Below, one piece after another: positions 38,913-48,408 of a stretch of DNA of 64,000 nt. The stretch lies in the NCBI RefSeq assembly GCF_000165425.1, contig NW_001798982.1, positions 195,369-259,368 on the forward strand, read 5' to 3'. The notes under the pieces are model-generated. The model ran no database searches. It worked only from the letters and a program-made list of their open reading frames with translations, and was not told the DNA's origin. The position numbers were made by a program, and so were the translations under genes. Each line of letters starts with the position of its first letter. Positions within the stretch are counted from its first letter, which is position 1. The stretch is from Paramecium tetraurelia (lineage: Eukaryota > Ciliophora > Oligohymenophorea > Peniculida > Parameciidae).

Positions 38913-39137
38913 TCAAGTGCTTATTGAGATTGATCTTTATAAATTGTGTTTTTAGAGAGTAATATTCACTTCACTTGGACAATCAGTTGCTCTAAATTAA
39001 AGATAAAGAGCATAATCGTCAAAAGTGACTTTTTTTAATCTTTTTCCACAACTTCTATTAACAGGTGACAAAAGCGAATGGTGATGCATATCCCCACTAA
39101 CACTTGTGATCTAATTAAACTTCGGTTTCTTAGGCAT
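38913..39137 (-). CDS. Small basic hypothetical protein
   Basis: A 74-residue frame starting MPKKPKFNQITSVSGDMHHH and continuing SCGKRLKKVTFDDYALYLQF to TGA 38915-38913, without an intron. It is basic with one His-rich patch. It lies between two interrupted frames, so it could be real, or part of a decayed locus. Composition looks more protein-like than random AT sequence. Confidence 0.4.
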
Positions 39138-39616
39138 TTTTAATTAATTTAAAAAATAGAATGTAAGAAAATCAGTTGTAATTGGTTAAATTCTCCTGAT
39201 TGAATTAATTAGATAAAAACCGATTATTGATACATTCCCAGTGATTTCACATATATATTATTTATTTATAAATTAATTATTTAGAGAAAATAAACACATC
39301 AATATTTCAAAGAAGATCCCTATATAATAGAACTAAATTGGATTATCTCATTTAAAAGGAGCTTTCTCTGCAAACTATTACTGTTTTAGAGATGGTGCTA
39401 TTAAAATAAACTTGAATTCATCCAAAACCACTTATATGTGACATGAAATCTTCTAAGTTCTTATCACTGTGTATTAGATTTGTGATTGTAGTTAAGAAAT
39501 AAAAAAATTAATAATGCCAACATTTATTCACCTTCATTTCAAAATACATACTAGATTTCTTTTTTATTAAACATTTATATTACCGATGTGTCAAATGATA
39601 TTTTAAATTAAATTAC
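39138..39616. other. Gene-poor AT-rich stretch
   Basis: 479 nt with no supported gene. A segment near 39340-39480 is slightly less AT-rich, but no tRNA, snRNA or snoRNA motif could be established by eye. Confidence 0.4.
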
Positions 39617-40350
39617 TCATTTTTGAATCGATATTTGTAAAATTTCAATTAAAATCATATAGCATTATTAAAGCGTTTGATTAGCTTAGCTCTATTTGCA
39701 GGATAAAAAGTAAGATTTACAAAAATAACACAATATCGAGCAATTATAGATATGCTAGAAATCATTTTTTACTTGACTCAGAGGATCATTTAATAATAAA
39801 TCGATATCATTCAAATCTTCTTATAGTATGTCTAAATAGTCTGATTAATTAATGAAAAGCCTTGAATTCCTTTAACAAAAGAGAAATTGTTAATTAAACT
39901 TATTCTAAAAAATTAATTAGTTAATTGTCATAAATAATTAACAATACTCTAATAAAAATCTAACATCACACTGTATTGGGAGTACTGTTCAAAATACTTA
40001 AACAAAAGGTTATCAGCTAACACCAACTTGATGTAATTTTCATCCTTTAAAAAGCACAGAAAAGAGGGTTTAATTGAATTAAAATGATACAAACATCAAT
40101 TCGGTCTTAATAGATGTATCTAAAAGCTATTCATTTCTTATTTTAATATTAAAGTTGATTTAACAAATATTTTATAATAAATAATAGGATCAAGTGGTAA
40201 TACTGTAAATCTGGTTGTATAGATTCTTAGCAATCCAATAATCCTCTGAATTATTGGATTTGGGATTGAATTGACGTGAGATTCAGGAATAATGAATATT
40301 AGTGGAAGGAGTAAATGGGAAGTGAGAAAAATTATAATCAGGAATTTCAT
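39617..40350 (-). pseudogene. Cluster of protein-like fragments broken by TGA: candidate decayed gene or unusual multi-exon small gene
   Basis: Three consecutive minus-strand stretches look coded but do not join simply. From 40350: MKFLIIIFLTSHLLLPLIF, a signal or membrane start, to a TGA at about 40088. In the same frame beyond that TGA: KDENYIKLVLADNLLFKY and FEQYSQYSVMLDFYQSIV, to TGA 39930-39928. Then in another frame from 39931: SDYLDILQEDLNDIDLLLND and on to TGA 39619-39617. Fragments two and three could be joined by a 38-nt GT-AG intron, longer than usual here. No normal intron removes the first TGA. Possibly a relic of a duplicated gene, as expected after whole-genome duplications in this genus; not proven. 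Confidence 0.35.
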
Positions 40351-40489
40351 TTATGATGAAATATAAATTTTTATATTAAAGGAGTTTAATATATTAATGA
40401 TTCTTTTTAGATTCAGTTTTATTTAATTGACAAAATATCTGTGTATTTTAAGTTGAATCCAAAAACATTGATCAATTATTAATTTTTTC

Positions 40490-41544
40490 ATGAATCCATT
40501 CTAATAGATTCCCACTTTAGCATAACTTTAATACTGTCCCTAATTACAATAATTGTAATAGCTTTAACAGCTACAAGTATATTTTTATATTGCTACCCTT
40601 AGTATTTTCATTTACTCTGTGCACTCTAAAGCAATGCTGCTAACCAACCAAATCTATAACTACCTTAACTCAATCCTCTTTAACAAATATCTCTTCTCTC
40701 TTAATCCTCTCAAAGAACAATACCAATAATCCAATAACCTGACATCCGAACAAAGAAGAGTCAATCAGAAAGAGTTTTACCAAAGCAAAAGAAAGAGAAT
40801 GAAATTCTGAAACAATTTACGCCTGATGAGATCTTGTAGGAGCTCAAATAGTTATTGGAATATCTCTGTAAAGAGGAAATTAAGGTATTGGAGGAGGATG
40901 AGAAAATAAAATATAATGTAATATTCAATTTTAATAACAATTACTTTAGATCTTGACCAGAATAGACGATGGATTAATAGAGTCACTGATCAATAGATAT
41001 CAAAATCAGAAAAAGACGAAAGAAGAATAAATAAAATTTATACTTAGGAAGTGCTTTAAATTTTTGAAATAAAAGATGAACTTAAACGAATTAACAATGA
41101 GTGCTTATGAAATTGAGAAGGTGTTCTACAAGGAGTATTTTGCTTCGAGTGACAACATCGAAGAATTAATCCCCTTTAGATCTGAGTCTTCTAATAAAAC
41201 CATGAATACATCATATTTAAAGAAAATTTTCTCGTCTGAGAAATTTTATGAAGGCTATCTGTCTTATCTTGGTAAATAAGATAGTTAAACTTAATAGAAA
41301 ACTTTGATGAAATATGGGATCAAGAAAACAATGAGAAGATCTAAAACATGGCTAAATAGGTGCTGAAATTCATAGCTTCTGGTTAAATCGATGTATATAA
41401 TGTATCAATCCTAAATAGAAAATATCGACATACAAAAGAGTGCCCTGGATTTTGTCGATGAAATAACGTTGTTATGAATTGGCTGCTTCTTTGAAAGCAT
41501 ACCATGAACAAGAAGAAATCTGTAAAAAAGTGAAATAGGAATGA
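40490..41544 (+). CDS. Unknown protein with Gln-rich N terminus and helical C terminus
   Basis: About 310 residues after removing four introns. The start is MNPFQQIPTLAQLQYCPQ, followed by a run of LQQ triplets. A 26-nt intron (40577-40602) leads into YFHLLCALQSNAANQPN. Further introns are 40918-40949 (32 nt), 41272-41297 (26 nt) and 41393-41418 (26 nt); each is needed to keep the frame open. The central part has ENEILKQFTPDEILQELKQ and IDDGLIESLINRYQNQKKT, and the C-terminal part NFDEIWDQENNEKIQNMAKQ and RCYELAASLKAYHEQEE, all amphipathic helices. It ends at TGA 41542-41544. No domain recognised; soluble by appearance. Confidence 0.6.
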
Positions 41545-41672
41545 CGATATTTTATATATAATTCAAAAATGCAACAAACAACGCTTTTTTAAAAATTTAA
41601 TTAATATTTATTAAAAGACAATAAATTTTCATTTAATAATGGTTTTGATATATATGTTAAATGAACAATATA

Positions 41673-43421
41673 TCAGGGTGTCAATTTTGACAAAGGAGCT
41701 CTACCTTTGTGTTCCTTCATTGAAGGATGGAAGCTGTCCTTTCTCCATTGTTTCATATGTCTTCTGAGATTGCAATTGGGACTGTCAGAACAAGGTTCAT
41801 TATCATCAATTTAATCGAACATAGCAGCCAAAGTCCATGATGGTTCAACGCCATTAATCTTTCCTGTTTCAATCAAACTAAGAATATAGACAAATATAGA
41901 TACGTATCAGAAGGTACTCTGTAACCAACAGCGAATAATTCTTCGACGTAAAGTCCCAAAAAGCATTAAGTGGCATAAAATTTGTTTTTATTATTCTCAT
42001 CGAATTCCTTTGTACAGAATTCATCAAAATACTCTAATTATGTCCAAGTGTAATCATTATCATCATTAAACAATTTAGATACAAAATCGGCTGATCCTGC
42101 AGCATAGACCTTAGATTCAGGTGAGATTTTTGGGATATAGGCTTCTTGAATGTTACATTAATCGCATGTAGAATTGAATCCAATTAAATATAAGTCGATT
42201 AAATCTTTGCAATCATTTGGATTACCAGTACCAACAACTTCAACCTCATCATTGAATTTGTCTTTGTATCCTTTGAGATAGCAAGGATTTTCGAAACTTG
42301 CTGATCTCTTGTGTAAATTGTGTAAAAACTTATTGATCTAGATTCTGGCTTGATCTTATCCAAAATACAACCATGAATGTGAATACAATGAAATGTTATA
42401 AACGGTGGTATCAAAAGTATGATAATCTGTTCCATATTCATCATCGTATGACAAGTAATATTGATCTTATTCAGTGATTTCGTCAGCCAATTAAGTACTA
42501 GCACCACCAATATCAATTGTTGTATAACTTTCTCTCAATTTTCCTTATTCATCAATGTTGCTATTAGCGAAATAACCCTTCAAATAATTGACAGATAACC
42601 ATAAATAAGCGCCCTAAATTTGATTTAAAATTTACCTCGTCTTTTCCACTTATTATTCTTGCCCAATCTGAATTTTCAAACAAATATCCACTCTCCCTCA
42701 AAATTCTTCTAACCTCTTCCATGACATCATATTGTTATCCCCAATCTAAAATTCTCATGCCTGCTGTAGCTCCAAGTAAAATGGGTGTTCTATGTCTGAT
42801 TTCCTCTTCAACATGTTCATTTGCAAAATCTAACAATGGTTGTAAATAGTCCTTGATTCCAGCAATATTATCTCCGAATTGTGAGATTCCTGGGTTAACC
42901 TTGACTGAAGGGGCCTAACAATTAAAATAATTTGAATACCTATTGTGTTATTTCAATCTCTGGATTTGCATAATGGAATAATCTGCAAGGCCAAGTATAA
43001 ACAAACACTCTTGTACCTGAGCTTCCTGCGTCAAATATCACTCCTTTGCAAGTTTGTTATTCTACTGGTTCACTTTAACCCCCAGTAGTACCACCATTTG
43101 AACATGAACCGCCATTATCAGATCCTATTTTCGGTTATATTAAATACCTTCGTCACCATTGCCACTTTATCCACTATCTTCTCCTCCATTTCCTTAGCCT
43201 TCTTCTCCGTTTCCTTGACCTTCTTCTCCATTTCCTTGACCTTCTTCTCCATTTCCTTAGCCTTCTTCTCCATTTCCTTAACCCTCTTCTCCATTTCCTT
43301 GGTTTTCTTCTCCATTTTCCTTTCCTGTTTCGTCTTCTTGACGATGACCCAAAAATTAAACTCTTCTTGCCTGAGCAACGGCCAATAATAAAATAAGCAA
43401 TATTGCAAGATTCAACTTCAT
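41673..43421 (-). CDS. Apyrase / ectonucleoside triphosphate diphosphohydrolase (GDA1-CD39 family)
   Basis: Hydrolyses nucleoside tri- and diphosphates in the secretory pathway or outside the cell. The start gives a signal peptide, MKLNLAILLILLLAVAQA, followed by a repeated linker of GNGEEGQ units. The apyrase conserved regions follow in order: IFDAGSSGTRVFVY (ACR1), LLGATAGMRIL (ACR2), ISGKDEGAYLWLSVNYL (ACR3, split by a 22-nt intron at 42614-42635) and TIDIGGASTQLAD (ACR4). Introns of 23 and 25 nt near 43.12 and 42.93 kb also keep the frame. No C-terminal membrane anchor is evident; the protein ends APLSKLTP at TGA 41675-41673, so it may be secreted. Length is about 550 residues. The repeat linker is unusual for the family. 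All phosphate-binding motifs look intact. Confidence 0.9.
43178..43320 (-). repeat. 21-nt tandem repeat coding GNGEEGQ units
   Basis: About six near-identical 21-nt units inside the apyrase gene. On the coding strand each is close to GGAAATGGAGAAGAAGG plus a Gln codon that varies between CAA and TAA. They form a Gly/Glu-rich linker between signal peptide and enzyme domain. Confidence 0.85.
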
Positions 43422-44030
43422 TAAATAATAAAAATAATTCAAATTTCCACACGCGTTTTACGATTTGAGATATTCTGATTTGTGTTAAGTCTTATAATAA
43501 TAAAATAAAAATAACGATAATTGTATTTATAATTTGTAGGTTTAAATATTTAACGCTAACCCAATTCCTACTCTATGTCATATAGAAACACTTTAAATCC
43601 TCTTGGCACATCAGTATCCATAATATAAGAATTAAAAATAAGAAAAGCTTATTTAAAGCTTACATACTTACATTTCAAACCTCTGTTTGAAGATATTGAT
43701 TAAAACCCACCAATATAAAATACAATCATGGCCTACTATTTTAAATGTTGGTGGAAAATGAGAATTCATAATGCATGAAAAGTTTAAGAGATTACCATAA
43801 ATAAGGTAAAATTTTTGATATAATGATTATAATATTAATTAGATTCTTGCTTTTATTTCAAATTAAATTTAAATTTTCATTTATATAAAATTCAGGAATT
43901 TAGAATAGTTTATTTATTCCAAATTTAGCATTTTATATTGTAATTAATCAGTAATAATTAGGCAACTCGTGCTATAAGAGCTGACCGCTTAATCAAATCA
44001 CAATTCATAATAAATTAATCAAAAATTAGA
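43422..44030. other. Divergent intergenic region with one weak ORF
   Basis: 609 nt between the starts of the apyrase (minus) and the dehydrogenase (plus), so both promoters lie here. A minus-strand frame from 43729 to 43439 contains MDTDVPRGFKVFLYDIEQ and is open for 96 codons, but open frames of this size are expected by chance when only TGA stops. I do not call it a gene. Confidence 0.4.
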
Positions 44031-44847
44031 ATGGAAGCAAAAAGAATTGTTTTGATAACAGGTGCCAACAGAGGTTTGGGATTAAAACTAGCTGAAGTAC
44101 TTGCAGAAAAATACTCTTTGATATTGACTGCTAGAAAACAAGATGAATTGGAAAAAACTAAACAAAACTTAGAAAAGAATTTCTAAAATCTTGAAATCAA
44201 GACTCATCTGTTGGATGTCAGTAGTAAGGAGAGTGTGAGAAAGCTTAAAGATTGGCTTGTATCACAACACTTAAAGATCGATGTACTTGTCAACAATGCT
44301 GGAGTGAACTAAGACCCAAGAAAAATCATTGATATCAACTTGATTGGAACCATTGATGTGACTGAGTAATTACTTAGTACCTTGAAGGATGATGGAAAGG
44401 TAATTGTGACCATATTAATTTATAGGTTATATTGATCTCATCCATCCTAGGAAAGTTGGAAAACCAACCATAAGACTTAAAAGAGACATTATTGAAAAAA
44501 AAAACCAAGGAAGAAATTATTTAGCTTTCAGAGGAATTTATCTTAAAAAACCAAGAATATTTGACTGTTTATTCAGCCTCTAAAGCACTCTTAAATGCTT
44601 ATGGTAGATATGTTTTGAGTGGAATAGTCAAACCAAATTAATCAATCTACTGTATACATCCAGGATGGTACACTAATTAACTTATAAATTAAGGATTAAA
44701 ACTGAAATGGGAGGTCCTTAAGCTCCAGGTACACTTGATGAGGGAGTTGTAACAAGCTAATTTTTGATCAAGGATCTACCATTCAAGAGAGATGAGAAGT
44801 ACCATGGAAAGTATATTAATGACAAGGCTCAAGTGGAAGATTATTGA
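44031..44847 (+). CDS. Short-chain dehydrogenase/reductase (carbonyl reductase-like)
   Basis: NAD(P)-dependent oxidoreductase. The start MEAKRIVLITGANRGLGL carries the TGxxxGxG cofactor motif TGANRGLG. Next come LTARKQDEL, LLDVSSKES (the D that contacts the adenine) and VLVNNAGVNQD. After a 26-nt intron (44400-44425) the protein has VILISSILGKLENQ with the catalytic Ser, then YSASKALLNAY with the catalytic Tyr-x3-Lys. A second 26-nt intron (44668-44693) restores HPGWIKTEMGGPQAPGTLDE, typical of carbonyl reductases. The TGA is at 44845-44847; the length is about 254 residues. The large insertion between Ser and Tyr is seen in CBR1-like enzymes. Substrate unknown. Confidence 0.88.
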
Positions 44848-44885
44848 TTATGAATTATCAAATATTATCAATAATCGAGAAAGAT

Positions 44886-45130
44886 ATGCCTAAATTTTAA
44901 AATAGTATAACTCTAAAATATTTCATTCAATAACAACTTGAAGAAATTGATTAAAAGAATAGAAAATAACAAAACTATTTCTTAACTTACTATAAAGAAA
45001 TTAAATTTGGAGATCAATTTCAGTTGTATTACACTTATAAAACAATACATGATTTATCCAAAATTTCCTAAATAATTCAGTTTTTGATGAAGTTCAAATT
45101 TTGAATAGAATATTTGGATTAATTAATTGA
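44886..45130 (+). CDS. Small hypothetical protein
   Basis: A frame beginning 38 nt after the dehydrogenase stop: MPKFQNSITLKYFIQQQLEE, then NYFLTYYKEIKFGDQFQLYY. Read straight it ends at TGA 45102-45104; a 29-nt GT-AG intron starting near 45080 would give HDLSKISQIIQIFGLIN and end at TGA 45128-45130. Composition is protein-like, but no family is recognised. Confidence 0.45.
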
Positions 45131-45233
45131 TGGCCTGGAATGGAATGCCCACAAAGGAAGGTAATAATAATAATGGATTATCTCATTTAGTGATGACTAT
45201 TTTATTAAATTAAATCTTTTATTAAAAAATTCA

Positions 45234-45545
45234 ATGGCAAGAGGTACTCCAGCAATCGGTAAGAGACATCAAAAGACTCATACTTTTTGTAAAAGATGTG
45301 GCAGATAGACTTTCCATATTTAAAAAAATAGATGTGCATCATGCGGATATCCAGCTGCAAGATTGAGACTTTGTAAATTCATAAATTGAATAATAGACAG
45401 CGGATGGGGAGAGAAGGTCGCTAGAAGAAGATCTACTGGAACAGGAAGAATGAGATATTTGAAGTCTATCGCTAGAAGAGCTAAGAATGGTTTCAGAGCT
45501 GGAACATAAGCTTAACCAAAAGTTAAAAACACATAAAAAAAATGA
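45234..45545 (+). CDS. RPL37: 60S ribosomal protein L37 (eL37)
   Basis: A component of the large ribosomal subunit that binds rRNA near the exit tunnel. The start [19 protein letters not shown] is followed by the four-Cys zinc ribbon [20 protein letters not shown], then [20 protein letters not shown] and the family signature [20 protein letters not shown]. One 24-nt intron (45373-45396) splits a Tyr codon. The stop is TGA 45543-45545, giving 95 residues, the usual length. Most of its codons avoid TAA/TAG, but a few Gln positions use them. The match to eL37 is clear throughout. Confidence 0.95.
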
Positions 45546-45661
45546 TTTAAAATCAAATGCTTAATAAATAGTACATCAATATGTTATGAGCCTTCCCATC
45601 CCTACTTCTTAAATTCAAACCTTAATTTTATTTTAATAAAATGAACAACACATATATAATA

Positions 45662-46333
45662 TCAACAGTATCGTTAATCTGGTACATCAATCATAAAAAT
45701 GCATGCACATCCCAGCAATACCAACAATCCAATCAAAGCCTTTTGTTTTTGGTACCATAAAATCCCAACAAAAAACCCTCCGAAATGAGCAGAGTAATCA
45801 ATATGAGTGTGAGGTTCAAATATCAATAAGATCTAGATGCAAAGCACTATCAGTATTCCATAGTACTTTTCTTAAGGCTATTTAGTTTTTATCAAGTATG
45901 CCAATTAGTAGCCCAGAAACCCAAATATAGCTCCGCTTGCCCCAACTCCAGTGGCTGTTGGGAAGTAGAGTGCACTAGCAATATTACCACCAATTCCAGC
46001 TATAAAGTACAGTAATAAGAAATCCTATGTTCCGTTTCTATTTTCATATGAATAACAGAGCAACAATTAACTAAGTAGATTGGATAACAGATGACCATTT
46101 CCTCCATGTAAAAAGATTGGATTGAATAATCTGTGGAAATGATAATGATATTTAATAGATGGTGTGTGCTTAGATCCAGCATAATATAAAATGCAAAAGT
46201 GAGAAACTCCTTTGATTACCATTATGACTGCTTAAATAGTTATTTGGATCATTGAAATAACAATGGTTGCATTAATTCTGAATTCTTTTTTCTGCCTATT
46301 GCTGAAGAAATCATCATCATTATATAACATCAT
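45662..46333 (-). CDS. Rhomboid-family intramembrane serine protease
   Basis: Rhomboids cut transmembrane substrates inside the bilayer. The start MMLYNDDDFFSNRQ opens a short cytoplasmic tail and the first membrane segment. Key motifs follow: NPIFLHGGNGHLLSNLLSQ (loop and TM2 with the His/Asn positions), GIGGNIASALYFP, and TGVGASGAIFGFLGY with the catalytic Ser of GxSG. TM6 has YSAHFGGFFVGILW with the catalytic His. The frame is open without any intron from 46333 to TGA 45664-45662 (223 residues), an uncommon case in this window. There is no mitochondrial targeting sequence of the PARL type, so an endomembrane or surface location is more likely. Confidence 0.9.
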
Positions 46334-46407
46334 GATTATTTAATAATTATTTAATTAGACAATGAATTTAATAGAATTTTAGATTATTGATAAACACTTT
46401 GACTAAG

Positions 46408-48340
46408 ATGGAAATAAAACAGTAGAATACCTAGACAGCCAACATAATGTTATGTATTGAGTAATTCTATGTAGTGGTAACGGATAATACTAAAATTTCT
46501 AAAAAACCGGCACATGGACAGAAGTAATTGAAGTTTATGGAGAACACATTATAATAGCAAAAGGAGATTATAACCAGGATAAAAAATAAGGAAAGTGGAT
46601 ATATTCTATTAACGATTAAACCTTGTATTTAATGAACTCTATTATTAAGAGGGACCAAAACATATAAACAAGACAGAGAAATCGGAAATTCCTTTAGCTA
46701 TTTTATTTATAGATAGCCAAACATTTCCAATAACATTTGGTATTTAGTTGAAGAATTTCTTCTTTATGAAGGGAAAAGAATTACTCAAAGTTACATTTTC
46801 AATTTTAATAAATTTATGTAAGATAACTAATTCCATTTAGATAATGTGGAAATTATTTGATGGGAGGTAGAAAATAAGGAAAATGGATAGAATTAGAGTA
46901 AAACTCAATTATATTTGATCAATAAAAATAAATATATAGCTTTATTTGTTCTGAAGGAATATATGCTGATGGAGTGAAAGAGGGAAATTGGGAGTCAACA
47001 TTATATGAATAATATGAACATCAAGTTCATACTCATCTTGTTTCAAAGGGTGAATATAAGGAAGGCAGGAAAACAGGAAATTGGACAGAACCAATTGGAT
47101 ATTCATCAAAAGCAGCTATGTTAACAATCATTAAAGGAAATTATAAAAATAACCAAAAAAATGGACACTGGTCATTGGAAGATGGATAAAAGGATTTATA
47201 TCCAGATGAAGATTATGATCATGAGGGAAATTATGATGAAGATAAGAAAATTAACAACTGGAGGGAAATTAGAATTTATTAGAACTTTCATGTTGATTCC
47301 ATAATGTATATATCAAATATAAACATAGACGTATCTAAGATGAAGGCCAGTATAACAATTATGGCCAGAGGGATGAGGAATGGACTTCTTCATCATCTGG
47401 ACACAGTGGAAAATGCTGTTATTAAAATGGAGTACTAAATGGAGAAGCAGAATTATATGATTGCATTGGAAACTTTAAGATCGTTTTGTATTTTAAATAA
47501 TCTATAATCTAGAACTCGATCAAAAGGAGAATTCAATAATGGAAAGAAAAATGGGAGATGGAAAACATCAATTAATATTGATGAAAAATGGATATTATAG
47601 TAATTAATGCAAATATAATCTAGTGAAGTTGGTGAATATGATAATGATATTAAGGTAGGATTATGGCGAGAAAGCTAGTATTTTGATCAATACATTTTAG
47701 AATAGACTGAAAAAGATTAAGGACAGTATTACCATGGTTAATATTAGAATTTTACTAATTAAAGAAGGTCATTATGGAGAGGGTGGAAAAAAGAAAGATG
47801 AATGGACTTGGAGATTCAAATGTCTATCTGGAGATTACAATGAAAATTAAATCTTTAATATAATAGGTAGAGAAGTACACTCTGAAAATCAAATAAAAGG
47901 AAATATGATATTATTTGAGAAAACATTTGGTAGGTATTATGCCAGATGTACTATTTTATTAAATCATAGTTTACTTTTGTGATATATTTGATGGCCAAAT
48001 TTTAAATGGGTTTAGAAATGGAGAATGGAAATTCTCAGTAATATAAGACCTTATTTAAAAAGAAATCAACTCAAAAGATACTGACTCTGAAAATGAATAA
48101 GAATAAAATAATGATGATGAAGAACATAATAGTAATAATGAAGAAGAATAAGAAGAACATAATGATAATAATGAAGAATAAGAAGAAAATAATAATGATA
48201 ATGAAGAATAAGAAGAAAATAATAATGATGAAGAAAATGAAATCGAATAATAAAATTCTGGAGAAGAAGGTGATAATTAAGAAGATCCAGGAAGTTAAGT
48301 ATTTCAAATTTATTAAAATGGAATAGTTATACCTCCTTGA
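46408..48340 (+). CDS. MORN-like repeat protein with an acidic Asn/Glu tail
   Basis: About 570 residues. The start is placed at MEIKQQNTQTANI because a 26-nt intron (46449-46474) then joins it to GNGQYQNFQKTGTWTE; an upstream ATG in another frame runs into a stop. The body is a series of degenerate repeats of the form G-x-Y-x(4-6)-K-x-G-x-W: KGDYNQDKKQGKWIY, KGEYKEGRKTGNWTE, KGNYKNNQKNGHWSL, EGNYDEDKKINNWRE, KGEFNNGKKNGRWKT, VGEYDNDIKVGLWRE. This resembles MORN repeats, which often bind membranes or scaffold cytoskeletal structures. Six more introns of 22-28 nt are inferred, each preserving a repeat across the junction. The last 75 residues are almost only Glu, Asn, Asp and Gln. TGA at 48338-48340. 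Confidence 0.75.
48080..48265 (+). repeat. Imperfect tandem repeat coding an acidic EEQEENN tail
   Basis: Purine-rich repeats of GAAGAATAAGAAGAA and AATAATGATAAT words alternate here, coding about 60 residues of Glu/Asn/Asp/Gln. Several Gln are TAA. Confidence 0.75.
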
Positions 48341-48408
48341 TTATTAACATTATTAATAATTTAATATATTATTTTTTGTAAATAATTGTAAATTATATTA
48401 ATTTATAA

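Noticed and set aside
43098-43388. Plus-strand frame of Phe/Ser/Ile repeats and a third-frame Arg/Lys-rich repeat over the apyrase start
   Set aside because: Both are antisense or shifted readings of the 21-nt GNGEEGQ repeat. The minus-strand frame with signal peptide and apyrase motifs explains the sequence.
43439-43729. Minus-strand 96-codon ORF containing MDTDVPRGFKVFLYDIEQ
   Set aside because: With only TGA as stop in AT-rich DNA, such lengths are common by chance. It lies in the divergent promoter gap and has no recognised motif.
45840-45910. An intron in the rhomboid gene between TM5 and TM6
   Set aside because: The straight frame reads a good membrane segment (YYGILIVLCIQILLIFEP) leading to the catalytic His, so no splicing is required.
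48071-48307. Phe/Ile-rich minus-strand and Met/Lys-rich plus-strand frames
   Set aside because: They are off-frame readings of the purine-rich repeat that codes the acidic tail of the MORN-like protein.
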